Shown: positions 17,800 to 29,326, counted from the stretch's first letter. The stretch is DNA of 64,000 bases from Bifidobacterium biavatii DSM 23969 (GCF_000741165.1 NZ_JGYN01000034.1:1-64000); one strand, 5' to 3'. The notes: a model not told the origin generated them from the sequence alone. A program made the numbers and translations.

Positions 17800-18576
17800 A
17801 TGACCGGACTGTTCATTTCGTTTGAGGGCGTCGACGGCGTGGGCAAAACCACGCAGGTGAAGCGGCTGAGGCGCTATCTGCGCGATCTCGGCCGCGAAAC
17901 CGTCGTGACCCGCGAACCGGGCGGCACGCCGCTGGGCAAGGCCATCCGCCGCATGCTGCTCGAAGGCGTCGTCGCGGATCCGAACGGCGGCAAGAACGCC
18001 AAGTCCGTCCCGGTCGACATCGCCGCTCGCACGGAGGCGCTGCTGTTCGCCGCCGATCGCGCGCAGCACGTGGCTGAGGTCATCCGCCCGGCCCTCACGC
18101 GCGGCGCGGTGGTCATCACCGACCGGTACATCGACTCGTCGCTCGCCTATCAGGCGGGCGGCCGCGAACTGACTTCCTACGAGATCCGGAACCTGAGCAT
18201 GTGGGCTACGAACAACCTGTTGCCCGACCGCACCTACCTGCTCGACATGGACCCGGCCGCCTCGCACGCGCGCCTGCGCCACGGCGAGGACCGCATGGAA
18301 TCGGCCGGCGATGGCTTCCAGTCGCGCACCCGGCAGGCGTTCCTCGACTTGGCCGCCGGCGACCCGGACCGTTTCCGCGTGATCGACGCGGGCCGTTCCG
18401 TCGAGGAAGTGTGGGAGACCATCCAGGCCGACATCGACGCGCTGCTCGCCAACGCGGGGGCCAATGCGGTTCCTGCTGACGGCGTCTCGGCGTCCCGCGT
18501 TGGCCAGGCCTCGGCGGCCAAGCCTGGTCCGAAGTCCGGTTCCAAGCCCCGCAACCGGAAAGGCGGCTCGCGATGA
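17800..18576 (+). CDS. tmk: Thymidylate kinase
   Basis: Converts dTMP to dTDP with ATP. 258 residues: Walker [11 protein letters not shown] (9-18), the dTMP-binding [11 protein letters not shown] with the DR(Y/H) motif, REPGG and a C-terminal Lys/Ser-rich extension of about 40 residues beyond the usual 210-residue core. AAGGTGAAGG precedes the ATG. The stop overlaps the start of holB by four bases (ATGA), so the two are translationally coupled. Confidence 0.96.
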   Translation: MTGLFISFEGVDGVGKTTQVKRLRRYLRDLGRETVVTREPGGTPLGKAIRRMLLEGVVADPNGGKNAKSVPVDIAARTEALLFAADRAQHVAEVIRPALTRGAVVITDRYIDSSLAYQAGGRELTSYEIRNLSMWATNNLLPDRTYLLDMDPAASHARLRHGEDRMESAGDGFQSRTRQAFLDLAAGDPDRFRVIDAGRSVEEVWETIQADIDALLANAGANAVPADGVSASRVGQASAAKPGPKSGSKPRNRKGGSR

Positions 18577-19751
18577 GCGTGTGGGATTCGATCGTCGGCC
18601 AGAAGCCCGTCACCGACCAGCTGTGTGCGATCGCCGCCGGCGACCCGAAGGCCATTGCCCAGTCGTGGCTGATCTGCGGCCCTCCCGGCTCCGGCCGCTC
18701 GAACGTGGCCCGGGCCTTCGCCGCCGCGCTCGAAAGCCCCGACCACGGCCTGAACGACGAACCCACCAAGGTCACCCGACAGGTGCTCGCCGGCACGCAT
18801 CCGGACGTGACCTCGCTCGCCACCGACAAGGTCACGATCGGCATCGCCGAGGTGCGCGAGCTGATCGGCGTGAGCGAGCAGATGCCCGGCACTGCGCCGT
18901 GGCGGATCATCATCATCGAGGACGTTGACCGCATGCTGGAACGCACCACGAACGTGCTGCTTAAGGAGATCGAGGAGCCGGCCGAACACACGATCTGGCT
19001 GCTGTGCGCCCCGAGCGCGCAGGACGTGCTGCCGACCATCCGCTCGCGCACGCGCATCGTGAACCTCGCCGTGCCGTCCGACCGGGCGGTCGCGAACTTC
19101 CTCATGAACACGGTGAACCCGTCCCTGCCGGACGAGAAGCGCTTCAACGAGCATGTCGCCGCGCGTGCGGCCCGCTTGGCCGAAGGGCACATCGGCGTCG
19201 CCCGCCTGTACGCCACGGACGAGCGGGTCATGTCCGACCGCGACGAGCTGGTCGTCGGCGTGCTCAATCTCGCGCGCGCGTCCGACGCGGTGCTGCTCGC
19301 CGGCCGTCTTATCGACAACGCGAAAGGGCAGGCCGACGACGACGTGAACCGTCAGGCCGCGGCCGCGGAGGCCGAGTTCCGCCGCGTCAACGGACTAGGG
19401 GAGAAGGACCGGATTCCGACGAGCCTGCGCGGTGCGTATAACCAGATCGCCAAGAAGGACGAGCTGAAACGCCGTGCCACGCGCCGCAGCCGCGACGTGC
19501 TCGACCGCGCGCTCAATTCGGTCGCGTCGATCTACCGTGACGTGGCCGTGTTGCAGAACAACGCGGAGGATTCGGTTGGCCTGGTGAACTTGGAGAACCG
19601 CACGGCGATCACCGAACTGTCGGTGCGTTTGACGCGCGAGGGCGCGGTGCGACGATTGGACGACATCGCCACCGCACGCCGCCGTTTGGCTGGCAACGGC
19701 AACCCGTTGCTTCTGTTCGAGGCCCTGTTCTGCGCGTTGATTCCGCGCTGA
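18573..19751 (+). CDS. holB: DNA polymerase III subunit delta' (clamp loader)
   Basis: A 392-residue AAA+ clamp-loader subunit. The P-loop is GPPGSGRS, with Arg in place of the usual Lys, and the sensor-1 region [22 protein letters not shown] is present; delta' subunits commonly lack ATPase activity and act as the rigid stator. The gene-order topA-tmk-holB is typical of bifidobacteria. The C-terminal collar domain (about 230-390) is divergent, as usual. Confidence 0.93.
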   Translation: MSVWDSIVGQKPVTDQLCAIAAGDPKAIAQSWLICGPPGSGRSNVARAFAAALESPDHGLNDEPTKVTRQVLAGTHPDVTSLATDKVTIGIAEVRELIGVSEQMPGTAPWRIIIIEDVDRMLERTTNVLLKEIEEPAEHTIWLLCAPSAQDVLPTIRSRTRIVNLAVPSDRAVANFLMNTVNPSLPDEKRFNEHVAARAARLAEGHIGVARLYATDERVMSDRDELVVGVLNLARASDAVLLAGRLIDNAKGQADDDVNRQAAAAEAEFRRVNGLGEKDRIPTSLRGAYNQIAKKDELKRRATRRSRDVLDRALNSVASIYRDVAVLQNNAEDSVGLVNLENRTAITELSVRLTREGAVRRLDDIATARRRLAGNGNPLLLFEALFCALIPR

Positions 19752-19876
19752 CGACGCGTGTGCCGCGAACGTCGTTGCGGGCGTCGGTGCAGCGTCGGTG
19801 CGGTGCCGCGCCGCCCGTGCGCATGGTCTGCGCGGAGAGTCGTGAAACCGCCCGTGTGGGGCGGCGTGTACGGTCG

Positions 19877-19900
19877 TATACTTGAGTTATTCGAAGAATA
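19877..19900 (+). promoter_or_regulatory. Promoter -10 and operator of the GntR regulator gene
   Basis: A -10 element TATACT (19877-19882) is followed at once by AGTTATTCGAAGAATA (19885-19900), which matches the palindrome found before the PTS operon. The position over the start site suggests autorepression. No good -35 is visible. Confidence 0.65.
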
Positions 19901-19992
19901 AAAAGTTATGCGATTTTCCGAATGCTGCAGAACGGCGGCGTTCGGCGTGCGACTTCGGGAATCGCTGCAATCATTGGGACGAAGGGGTACAC

Positions 19993-20700
19993 ATGACCGT
20001 GAAGCAGCGGGAACTGGCAGCAAAAATTCTGCATCGCATCGAGGCGGGCGAATTCGCCGAGACAAGCCGCCTGCCCACTGAGGATCAGCTCATCGAGCAG
20101 TACGGGGTGTCGCGATACTGCGTGCGTGGTGCGATCGCCGTGCTCGCCGAGGCGGGCGAGGTGTTCCCGGTGCGGGGCAGCGGCGTGTTCGTTCGTGAGG
20201 AACGCAATGGCATATACATGCCGATCAGCACGTCCTACGGCATCGCGGCTGATTTTCCGGACAGGAAGGTCGTTTCGAAGGTGTGCGAGCTCGCGGTGAC
20301 CCGTGCGGACGAACAGCTGGCGAAGCGCATGCGCTGCGATGTGGATGCTCCGGTGTGGCGTGTGGTGCGTCTGCGTTGTGTGGACGACCTGCCGATCAGC
20401 TATGAGACGGCGTGGTATCTCAAGGAGTATGTGCCGTTTCTCAACGAGGATATCGCGTCCGGATCGTTGTACCGGTATATGCGCGATGATCTGGGACTGC
20501 GCTTCGGGTTCACCGACAAGGTGATTCATATGGGCTGGCTTGGCGCGGAGGCGGCGCGTCGGCTGGGGCTCGAGGAGGGGGATCCGGCGATCTGCATCGA
20601 GGATGATGCTTTTCTGTCCAACGGCAGGCTGTTCAACGCCTCGTACAACCTGTATCACTACAAGAACGCGAAGTTCTATTCGATGGCGTCGATGCGCTGA
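19993..20700 (+). CDS. GntR/HutC-family transcriptional regulator of the PTS operon
   Basis: A 235-residue regulator: winged helix (residues 1-70, with LPTEDQLIEQYGVSRYCVR as the helix-turn-helix) and a UTRA ligand-binding domain (about 90-230). The start at 19993 has a GAAGGGG ribosome site; an upstream in-frame ATG at 19882 would add 37 residues but overlaps the promoter. UTRA-type regulators of this class usually sense sugar phosphates and control adjacent beta-glucoside PTS genes. The palindrome AGTTATTCGAAYAACT before this gene and twice before the PTS operon is the likely operator. Confidence 0.88.
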   Translation: MTVKQRELAAKILHRIEAGEFAETSRLPTEDQLIEQYGVSRYCVRGAIAVLAEAGEVFPVRGSGVFVREERNGIYMPISTSYGIAADFPDRKVVSKVCELAVTRADEQLAKRMRCDVDAPVWRVVRLRCVDDLPISYETAWYLKEYVPFLNEDIASGSLYRYMRDDLGLRFGFTDKVIHMGWLGAEAARRLGLEEGDPAICIEDDAFLSNGRLFNASYNLYHYKNAKFYSMASMR

Positions 20701-20776
20701 CGGGGCGCGCCGTTGTGATTCGTGCGGCGCGCTCCGTGCGGGGCGGGTGTGACGCATCATGCCCTAACGTCAATAA

Positions 20777-20791
20777 ATTATTCGAATAACT
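20777..20791. promoter_or_regulatory. Operator-like palindrome ATTATTCGAATAACT
   Basis: The core TTATTCGAATAA is a perfect palindrome and matches the sites at 19885 and 20924. It lies 95 bases upstream of the PTS promoter -35 and could support looping. Confidence 0.65.
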
Positions 20792-20885
20792 TTTTGGCTG
20801 CCGCGTGTCGCAGTGGCGCAATGGTTGCGATAAACCCCAGTGTTTCCAACGCTTTTTGCTGTAAAAATCGCGTGTTTTCGCAGAT

Positions 20886-20958
20886 TTGACGTTCCGTAAA
20901 AACGGCGTATATAATGAAGCCATAGTTATTCGAACAACTCAAGAAGTTACGAATAACT
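20886..20958 (+). promoter_or_regulatory. Promoter and two operators of the PTS operon
   Basis: TTGACG (20886-20891), 18-base spacer, TATAAT (20910-20915): the best sigma-70-type promoter in the window. It is followed by AGTTATTCGAACAACT (20924-20939) over the expected start site and by AGTTACGAATAACT (20945-20958), the same half-sites with the centre shortened by two bases. Predicted targets of the GntR-type regulator. Confidence 0.82.
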
Positions 20959-21023
20959 GATAACTGCACATGGTATGAGGGGCTGAGCCGCCCCGACATC
21001 CCAAGGAAGGGAAAGACAACAAG

Positions 21024-22364
21024 ATGAAGGAAAAGATGCAAGCCATCGGCGATGCGATGCTGAATGGCTTCATGAAGTTCGCCAGCCTCAAGGCGCTGGT
21101 GGCATTGAAGGACGGCTTCGTCCTCACGATGCCGGCCACGCTGATCGGCTCGCTGTTCCTGCTGCTCGCCAACCTGCCGTTCGAAGGCTACAGCGATTTC
21201 ATGGCCGGTATTTTCGGTGACATGTGGAACGTCGGCCTCAATCAGGTTTCCACGGCAACGTTCAACATTCTGGCAATCATCGTGGCGGTCGGCATCGGCT
21301 ACGCCTACGCCCGCAACGAAAAGTGCGATGGCATCTCCTCCGGCCTGCTTTCGCTGGTCGCGTTCTTCATCGTCTCCCCGTCCTCGATGACCCTGTCCAA
21401 GGACAACGTCGAGGCCCTCGGCAACAAGACAGCCGAACTCTCCGGCATCTTCAACCAGACCTGGACCGGCTCCAACGGCATCATCTCCGCCATCATCATG
21501 GGCCTGCTCGTCGGCTGGGTCTACACCGCCTGCATCAAGCACGACCTGAAGATCAAGATGCCTGACGCCGTGCCGCAAGGCGTCACCAACGCCTTCTCCG
21601 CCCTGATCCCGGGCCTGTTCGTCGTCACCGGCTCCGCCATCCTGTACCACCTGTGCAAGGTGTTCGGCGGCCTGTCCCTGACCGAGCTCATCTTCAAGAT
21701 CCTCCAGATCCCGCTGCAGTCCCTCACCGACACCTGGGGCGGCGCGATCATCATCATCGTCCTCATGTCCCTGCTGTTCTGGTGCGGCATCCACGGCGCC
21801 AACGTCGTCTCCGGCGTGGTCACCCCGCTGCTGCTCGCCAACACCCTGAGCAACCAGAAGCTCTTCGATGCCGGCGTTGCCCCGTACACCAAGGCCAACG
21901 GCTACCACTACCTGACCCCGCAGGTCATCGACTGCTTCTGCAAGTACTCCGGCGTCGGCCTGACCGTCGGCCTGCTGGTCGCCGCCCTGATCTTCGCCAA
22001 GTCCGAGCAGCTGCGCACCGTCTCCAAGCTCTCCATTGTGCCGGGCATCTTCGGCATCAACGAGCCGGTCATCTTCGGCCTGCCGATCGTGTTCAACCCG
22101 ATCATGCTCATCCCGTTCGTCCTGACCCCGCTCGTCGCCATGGTCATCATGTACGGCGCGATCTCCATCGGATTCATCGCCCCGTTCGGCGCCGTGCAGG
22201 TGCCGTGGACCACGCCGCCGATCATCTCCGGTATCATCCTCGGTGGCTGGAAGGCCGCCCTGCTGCAGGTCATCATCGGTGTGATCGCCGTCTTCATCTA
22301 CATGCCGTTCGTCAAGATGCAGGACAAGATCTGCCTCGAGCAGGAAGCCGGTTCCGCCGAGTGA
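21024..22364 (+). CDS. PTS lactose/cellobiose-family EIIC permease
   Basis: A 446-residue membrane transporter of the lactose/cellobiose PTS family that moves a beta-glucoside inward while it is phosphorylated by EIIB. N-terminal MLNGFMKFASLKALVALKDGFVLTMP and the region around GINEPVIFGLPIVFNP (about residue 350) are family hallmarks, the latter forming the sugar site. About ten membrane helices. The ribosome site AAGGAAGGG lies further upstream than usual (about 14 bases). First gene of the EIIC-EIIB-EIIA-GH1 operon. Confidence 0.94.
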   Translation: MKEKMQAIGDAMLNGFMKFASLKALVALKDGFVLTMPATLIGSLFLLLANLPFEGYSDFMAGIFGDMWNVGLNQVSTATFNILAIIVAVGIGYAYARNEKCDGISSGLLSLVAFFIVSPSSMTLSKDNVEALGNKTAELSGIFNQTWTGSNGIISAIIMGLLVGWVYTACIKHDLKIKMPDAVPQGVTNAFSALIPGLFVVTGSAILYHLCKVFGGLSLTELIFKILQIPLQSLTDTWGGAIIIIVLMSLLFWCGIHGANVVSGVVTPLLLANTLSNQKLFDAGVAPYTKANGYHYLTPQVIDCFCKYSGVGLTVGLLVAALIFAKSEQLRTVSKLSIVPGIFGINEPVIFGLPIVFNPIMLIPFVLTPLVAMVIMYGAISIGFIAPFGAVQVPWTTPPIISGIILGGWKAALLQVIIGVIAVFIYMPFVKMQDKICLEQEAGSAE

Positions 22365-22643
22365 TCGGCGCCATCGCCCAGAACCTGACAGCTGAATAAC
22401 GACATACACATCCTTTTCTCGCCTCCTCTGAGAAAACAACCGGCCGGCCGTGCCACCGATCTGTCGTCGGACCGATGGCGCGACCGGCCACCCTACGTAC
22501 GCCCATGCACGCCCCGGATCGCCAAGCGGTCCGCATGTCCGTCCGCAGAACCGTCCCGCAGCTTCCGCAACGGCAACGGTTCCTGACAACCATTCACTTA
22601 TCCGACTTCAACAACTCAACAATCACAATCAAAGGAGATCATC
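22365..22643 (+). other. Gap in the PTS operon with an imperfect hairpin
   Basis: Between EIIC and EIIB. A GC-rich inverted repeat (about 22441-22490, arms GGCCGGCCG and CGACCGGCC) could act as an attenuator or mRNA stabiliser separating the membrane subunit from the soluble ones. No open reading frame with a ribosome site is visible here. Confidence 0.45.
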
Positions 22644-22943
22644 ATGAAGATCGTACTGTGCTGCTCCGATGGCATGTCCACCAGCATCCTGGTCAAGAAG
22701 ATGCAGGACGCGGCCGCCAAGCGTGGCGAGAACTTCGACATTTCCGCCATGCCGGTCTCCACCCTCGAAACCAACGCGCAGGACGCCGACGTGATCCTGC
22801 TCGGCCCGCAGGTGCGCTACATGCTCAAGGACATCCAGAAGGAGTTCCCGAACAAGCCGGTCGAAGTCATCGCCCCGCAGGACTACGGCATGGCCCGTGG
22901 CGACAAGGTGCTCGACTTCGCGCTCAAGCTCGCCGGCAAGTGA
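22644..22943 (+). CDS. PTS lactose/cellobiose-family EIIB
   Basis: A 99-residue soluble EIIB that carries the phosphocysteine and phosphorylates the sugar bound by EIIC. The phosphorylation site is Cys7 in CSDGMSTS, preceded by a second Cys6; the P-loop-like CxxGMSTS is the family signature. AAAGGAG ribosome site. EIIA follows 72 bases later. Confidence 0.95.
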   Translation: MKIVLCCSDGMSTSILVKKMQDAAAKRGENFDISAMPVSTLETNAQDADVILLGPQVRYMLKDIQKEFPNKPVEVIAPQDYGMARGDKVLDFALKLAGK

Positions 22944-23015
22944 TCGATCGCCGCATCCGACAAGCAACGACAAGCAAGCACGAACCGATAACGAACCGAC
23001 AGAAAGCGTAACGAA

Positions 23016-24798
<1,783 letters not shown>

Positions 24799-24829
24799 GC
24801 CGTCGGGCCTTCGGGCTTCCGATGGCGGC

Positions 24830-24862
24830 AAGGGCCGGGATGACGCATGCATCCCGGCCCTT
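24830..24862 (+). terminator. Terminator of the PTS operon
   Basis: Perfect 13-bp stem AAGGGCCGGGATG (24830-24842) with CATCCCGGCCCTT (24850-24862), 7-base loop, then GTTTC. Confidence 0.85.
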
Positions 24863-24926
24863 GTTTCATAAGAAACATGCGCGATGAAACATTCGCGGGC
24901 GCAGGCCCGGAAGGGAGCGCAACGCC

Positions 24927-25778
24927 ATGTCGCGCAAACTGATTCTGCTGGACATTGACGGCACGCTGGTCGGCCGCACGCACCGCATCCCCGCCGACGC
25001 GGTGCTCGCCGTGCACGCCGCGCAGGCGAACGGCCATCTGGTGATGATTTGCACGGGCCGTGCGAGACCGGAGATCGAAGACCATATCCTCGCCCCCGGA
25101 TTCGACGGGGTGATCTCCTCCGCGGGCGCCTGCGCCGAGGTCGGCGGCAAGGTGCTGTCCGAAACGTTCATAGAGCCCGAGGTCGTCACCCGCGTGACGC
25201 GGATCTTCGAGCGGCTCGGCGTGGACTACGTGTGGCAGTCGTCCAAGGGCATGTGGGCCACGTCCGGCTATCTGACGCGGGTGAACATGCGCGAGCGGTT
25301 CGCCAAGCCATCGCGGGAGTCGACGCTGGAGTATTGGCACGGCATCGATCGGATGCGCGATCGCGCGGTCGCGCTCGGCAAGCCGATCGGCGAGCTGGTG
25401 CCGGCCAGCAAGGGCACGTTCATGGTGCCGCAGTGGTCGAAGCTCGGCGTCGATGACGTGCGCGAGGCGATCGGCGACTATCTGACCGTGATCAACGGTT
25501 CGATGGGCATGTTCGCCAAGGTCAACGGAGAGGTGATGATCCCCGGCATCACCAAGGGTTCGGCGTTGCATGGGGTCGCCGAAACGCTGGGCGTGAGCGA
25601 AACCGACACGATCGCCGTCGGCGACAGCGACAACGATCTGTCGATGCTCATGGTGGCCGGAGTGGCCGTGGCGATGGGCAACGGTACCGATTCCGTGAAG
25701 GAGGTCGCCGATTTCGTGACCGGCGACGTGGACCAGGGCGGATTGCTCGACGCGTTCACGCGGCTTGGTCTGATCTGA
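24927..25778 (+). CDS. HAD-superfamily (Cof-type) sugar phosphatase
   Basis: A 283-residue Cof/YbiV-type HAD phosphatase. Motif I LLDIDGTLV (Asp9/Asp11), motif II ICTGR, Lys in ITKGSAL and motif IV VGDSDNDLSML are intact. The large C2 cap suggests small sugar-phosphate or cofactor substrates. It follows the PTS operon terminator in the same direction, so it may be transcribed separately; an inverted repeat GTTTCAT/ATGAAAC lies in its leader. Confidence 0.88.
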   Translation: MSRKLILLDIDGTLVGRTHRIPADAVLAVHAAQANGHLVMICTGRARPEIEDHILAPGFDGVISSAGACAEVGGKVLSETFIEPEVVTRVTRIFERLGVDYVWQSSKGMWATSGYLTRVNMRERFAKPSRESTLEYWHGIDRMRDRAVALGKPIGELVPASKGTFMVPQWSKLGVDDVREAIGDYLTVINGSMGMFAKVNGEVMIPGITKGSALHGVAETLGVSETDTIAVGDSDNDLSMLMVAGVAVAMGNGTDSVKEVADFVTGDVDQGGLLDAFTRLGLI

Positions 25779-25859
25779 CGATTGGCCCGACGGTCCGTTT
25801 CGGCGTGCCGATCCGACCCGCCGATTCGGTGCGAACCGTCCGACTGGCACGCCCGTCCG

Positions 25860-26978
25860 TCAGTCGCCGGTCGACCCGCGCGCGACGAGCTGCGGCGGCA
25901 GCGTGATGTGCGCGGGGGCGGCCGGTCCGGCCGCGATCAGCCGCAGCGCTTCGGCGACGATCTGCTTGACCGGCGGTCGAACGGACGTCAGCGGCGGCAT
26001 GGTCGTCAGCGCGAGCGGCGAATCGCCGTAGCCGATGATGCGCACGTCGCCGGGCACGGCGAGTCCGAGCGCGTCGAGCGCGACCATCGCGCCGAACGCG
26101 ACCGTGTCGTCGCAGCAGATCAGCGCTTCCGGCCGCAGCCGATACAGGTCGTCGCGACCGGACCGGTCGAGCGCGTCGCCGAACAGCCGCATCGTGCAGT
26201 GGAATCCGCGCTGCACGGTCTTTTCGCCGAACTGATTCCACGCGCGGTCCGTATACAGCGCATACGATCGCACCTGCGTGTGGAACATCGCGAACAGTTC
26301 AGCCGATTCGAACGACATGTCGTGATTCGCAAGATACGCGACCGATCGAACGCCGGATTCGGCGAGATGACGCACGCTCATCTCCATCGCTGCGTTGTCG
26401 TCGATGCTCACCATCGACGTGCGGAACGAGCGCTGCCTGCCTCCGACCTGCACGATCGGGATCTGCCGCGCGTGGCGTTCCAGCGTGGCGGCGAGTTCCG
26501 CGCCGGGCGCGGTGACGATGATCAGCCCGTCGACGTTGCGCGCGATCAGCGATTCGATGCGTTCCTCCTGCTTTTCCTGCGTGGCACCTATGCCGAGCAG
26601 GAGCTGCTGCGAGTCGACGTCGGTGAGCGGTTCGAGCTCGTCGAGCAGCTGCGCGCTGAGCGGGTCGGTTGCGGACGGGATGATGAGTCCGATCGTGTTC
26701 GTCACGTCGCTGCGGAGTGCGCTGGCCGCGTAGTTGACGGAATAGTTGAGTTCTTCGGCGGCGGCGCGCACGCGGCGGGCGATGTCGTCGTCCTTGGCCC
26801 GCTTGCCGGACAGCACGCGCGAGACAGTGGCGGTGGAGACGTTGGCGAGCGCGGCGACGTTGGTGATCGAGGCGGAGGATGACGATGACGAGACGGCTGG
26901 TTTTGCCGATGTGTTGCCGGTTGCGCCGGTTGATGTCGATGCGGCCGTCGGCTGCGGTGTCGTGCTGGTCGTCGTCAT
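25860..26978 (-). CDS. LacI-family transcriptional regulator next to ptsH
   Basis: A 372-residue regulator with a helix-turn-helix at about 38-58 (ITNVAALANVSTATVSRVLSG, read as VAALANVSTATVSRV) and a periplasmic-binding-like sensor domain. The first 36 residues are a Ser/Thr/Ala-rich extension rarely seen in LacI proteins; the perfect AAGGAGG upstream of the ATG shows that it is really translated. It lies downstream of ptsH on the same strand, separated by a terminator. Candidate target: the TGAAAACGTTTACT site between ptsH and ptsI. Confidence 0.88.
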   Translation of the reverse strand: MTTTSTTPQPTAASTSTGATGNTSAKPAVSSSSSSASITNVAALANVSTATVSRVLSGKRAKDDDIARRVRAAAEELNYSVNYAASALRSDVTNTIGLIIPSATDPLSAQLLDELEPLTDVDSQQLLLGIGATQEKQEERIESLIARNVDGLIIVTAPGAELAATLERHARQIPIVQVGGRQRSFRTSMVSIDDNAAMEMSVRHLAESGVRSVAYLANHDMSFESAELFAMFHTQVRSYALYTDRAWNQFGEKTVQRGFHCTMRLFGDALDRSGRDDLYRLRPEALICCDDTVAFGAMVALDALGLAVPGDVRIIGYGDSPLALTTMPPLTSVRPPVKQIVAEALRLIAAGPAAPAHITLPPQLVARGSTGD

Positions 26979-27023
26979 GTTGCCTCCTTACTGTGTCGCC
27001 CGTGAAACATCCGGAGAACAAGT

Positions 27024-27051
27024 ACGGCCGCCCGGTATCGCGGACGGCCGT
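27024..27051 (-). terminator. Terminator after ptsH
   Basis: Eleven-bp stem with one mismatch (27024-27034 with 27041-27051, ACGGCCG arms), followed on the minus strand by ACTTGTTCT. It separates ptsH from the LacI gene; read-through is possible. Confidence 0.65.
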
Positions 27052-27086
27052 CTCAAAAGGATAGGATAGAAAAGGAAAGAGTCAGA

Positions 27087-27347
27087 TCACTCGGCCGAAA
27101 CGAGGATGTTGGTCAGGTTGTCGGCCACGGCTTCGGCGTTGTCGCCCTCGACGTTGACCTCAACGGCGTCGCCCTGCTTGATGCCGAGGCCCATGACGGA
27201 GAGGATGGAGCCGGCCGGAACCGGGTTGCCGCCCTGCTTGGCGATGGTGACGGTGCAGCCGGAGGCGGTGACGGCCTGGGCGAACTGCGCGGCCGGACGA
27301 GCGTGAATGCCGACGGGATCGTTGATGGTGATGGTGCGGGTAACCAT
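27087..27347 (-). CDS. ptsH: Phosphocarrier protein HPr
   Basis: An 86-residue HPr. Active-site His15 in GIHARPAA accepts phosphate from Enzyme I and passes it to EIIA proteins. Ser47 in AGSILSVMGLG is at the position of the regulatory Ser46 of Firmicutes, although HPr kinase control in bifidobacteria cannot be inferred from this alone. AAGGAG ribosome site. Divergent from ptsI. Confidence 0.97.
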   Translation of the reverse strand: MVTRTITINDPVGIHARPAAQFAQAVTASGCTVTIAKQGGNPVPAGSILSVMGLGIKQGDAVEVNVEGDNAEAVADNLTNILVSAE

Positions 27348-27413
27348 AAGGACACTCCTTTGCGTCGATGTACTTGGCTGTTACAGCGCGGCCGCGATGG
27401 CTGCTGATTGAGC

Positions 27414-27512
27414 AGTATAGCACGGGTTCCGACCGCATTTCTGAAAACGTTTACTGTTGGCGTGTCGCTGTTTGGTCGGCGTATACTAGCAGACGTTTGA
27501 AAAACATTTACC
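27414..27512. promoter_or_regulatory. Divergent ptsH/ptsI promoter region with LacI-type operators
   Basis: For ptsH the minus-strand -10 is TATACT (27414-27419); for ptsI the plus-strand -10 is TATACT (27482-27487). Between them TGAAAACGTTTACT (27442-27455) has the form of a LacI/CcpA-family operator (TGNAANCGNTTNCA). A related TGAAAAACATTTACC (27498-27512) lies just past the ptsI start site. The layout allows one LacI protein to control both general PTS genes. Confidence 0.7.
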
Positions 27513-27611
27513 GGCGAGGACGTCGGTGATTGCAGGTGGGTGACCGCTCGCGCGGGAATCCGCCCGAAGGCTTCATAACCAAACAACCAGACCACGAACA
27601 AAGGAGATCAC

Positions 27612-29261
27612 ATGGAAATCAAGGGTGTTGGCATTGGTCGCGGAGTTGCCGTCGGCCCCGTCATTCGCATGGCCGCCCCGCTGGCCGAACCGTCTGATGC
27701 GCCGCGTTCCGCGGACATCTCCGCAGAATCCGAGATCGAGCGCGTCACCAAGTCGCTGGCCGTCGTGAACGCCGACCTGGCCCGCCGCGCCGAAGAGGCC
27801 GCCAACGGCGACGAAGGCGCCAAGCAGGCCGCCCCGATCCTGCAGGCCATTTCCATGTTTGCCTCCGACCCGTCGCTGGCCGAGGGCATCAAGACGTTCA
27901 TCAACGAGGGCAAGACCGCCGAGCGTGCCGTGCTTGACGGCTTCGGCGCGGTCGAGGCCATGTTCAAGGCCATCGGCGGCTATCAGGCCGAGCGTGCGGC
28001 CGACCTGCACGACGTCGGCCAGCGCGTCATCGCTGACCTGCTCGGCGTGCTGGCTCCGGGCGTTCCGGTCTCCGAAACCCCGTTCGTGCTCGTCGCCGAG
28101 GATCTGTCTCCCGCGGACACCGCCGCGCTCGACATGAACAAGACGCTCGCCATCGTCACCTCGCAGGGCGGCCCGACCTCCCACACCGCCATCCTCGCGC
28201 GCGCCCGCGGCATCGTCGCCGTCGTCTCCGCCGCCGAAGCCGCCGATCTCAAGGACGGCGAGCAGGTGATCGTCAACGCCGCTGCCGGCACCATCACCAC
28301 CGATCCGACTGCTGAGCAGATCGAAGAGGCCGAGCACGCCAAGGCCAAGGCCGCCGCTGCCAAGGAGCTGCGCGGCAAGCCGGGCGCCACCAAGGACGGC
28401 CACCACGTGCCGCTGCTGGCCAACGTCGGCAAGCCGAAGGACGCCGACCCGGCGCTCGAGTACGGTGCCGAGGGCGTGGGCCTGTTCCGCTCCGAGTTCC
28501 TGTTCATCGGCAACTCCGAGCCGCCGAGCGTCGAGGACCAGACCAAGGCGTACGCCGAGCTGCTGTCCCGCTTCCCGGGCAAGAAGGTCGTCATCCGCAT
28601 GCTGGACGCCGGCGCGGATAAGCCGCTGCCGTTCCTGACTCCGGAGGACGAGCCGAACCCGGCCCTCGGCCTGCGTGGTCTGCGCACCCTGCGCGAGCAC
28701 ATGAACGTGCTCGAAGGCCAGCTCAAGGCGCTCGCCGCCGCTGACGCTCAGACCGACGCCGACCTGTGGGTCATGGCCCCGATGGTCGCCGACGAGTACG
28801 AGGCCGACTACTTCGTCAAGCTCGGCAAGAGCTTCGGCCTCAAGAAGGTCGGCGTGATGGCCGAGGTCCCGTCCATCGCCCTCATGGCCGACAAGGTCGC
28901 GCAGGTCGCCGACTTCGTCTCCATCGGCACCAACGATCTGACCCAGTACACGATGGCCGCCGACCGTACGCTCGGCTCCGTCGCCAACTACCAGACCGCA
29001 TGGCACCCGGCGGTGCTGCGCATGATCAAGCTCATCGCCGACGCCGGCAACAAGTACGGCATGCCGGTGGGCGTGTGCGGCGAGGCCGCGGCCGATCCGG
29101 ATCTGGCCGTCGTGCTCGTCGGCCTCGGCGTCAACTCGCTGTCCATGACCCCGGTCGCCCTCGACGACGTGCGCGCCGAACTCGCCAGCGTCACCTTCGA
29201 GGAAGCCAAGGAGAAGGCCGCCAAGGCCCTCAACGGCGACTTCTACAAGCCGGCCAAGTGA
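27612..29261 (+). CDS. ptsI: PTS Enzyme I (phosphoenolpyruvate-protein phosphotransferase)
   Basis: A 549-residue Enzyme I, slightly shorter than the usual 570. It autophosphorylates from PEP on His191 (GGPTSHTAILARARG) and charges HPr. The PEP-binding barrel shows GVGLFRSEFLF, RMLDAGADKPL and GVCGEAAADP with the active-site Cys. AAAGGAG ribosome site. Serves the cellobiose-type PTS at 21024-23363 and any others in the genome. Confidence 0.97.
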   Translation: MEIKGVGIGRGVAVGPVIRMAAPLAEPSDAPRSADISAESEIERVTKSLAVVNADLARRAEEAANGDEGAKQAAPILQAISMFASDPSLAEGIKTFINEGKTAERAVLDGFGAVEAMFKAIGGYQAERAADLHDVGQRVIADLLGVLAPGVPVSETPFVLVAEDLSPADTAALDMNKTLAIVTSQGGPTSHTAILARARGIVAVVSAAEAADLKDGEQVIVNAAAGTITTDPTAEQIEEAEHAKAKAAAAKELRGKPGATKDGHHVPLLANVGKPKDADPALEYGAEGVGLFRSEFLFIGNSEPPSVEDQTKAYAELLSRFPGKKVVIRMLDAGADKPLPFLTPEDEPNPALGLRGLRTLREHMNVLEGQLKALAAADAQTDADLWVMAPMVADEYEADYFVKLGKSFGLKKVGVMAEVPSIALMADKVAQVADFVSIGTNDLTQYTMAADRTLGSVANYQTAWHPAVLRMIKLIADAGNKYGMPVGVCGEAAADPDLAVVLVGLGVNSLSMTPVALDDVRAELASVTFEEAKEKAAKALNGDFYKPAK

Positions 29262-29291
29262 GCTCATCGCTCTAATCCGACCACCTAGTAC

Positions 29292-29326
29292 AACGGGATC
29301 GACCGCCTTCCGCGGCCGGTCCCGTT
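29292..29326. terminator. Terminator between convergent ptsI and the ArsR-like gene
   Basis: Stem of about 14 bp with one or two mismatches (AACGGGATCGACCGC with GCGGCCGGTCCCGTT), loop CTTCC, then TTT on the plus strand. Confidence 0.7.
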
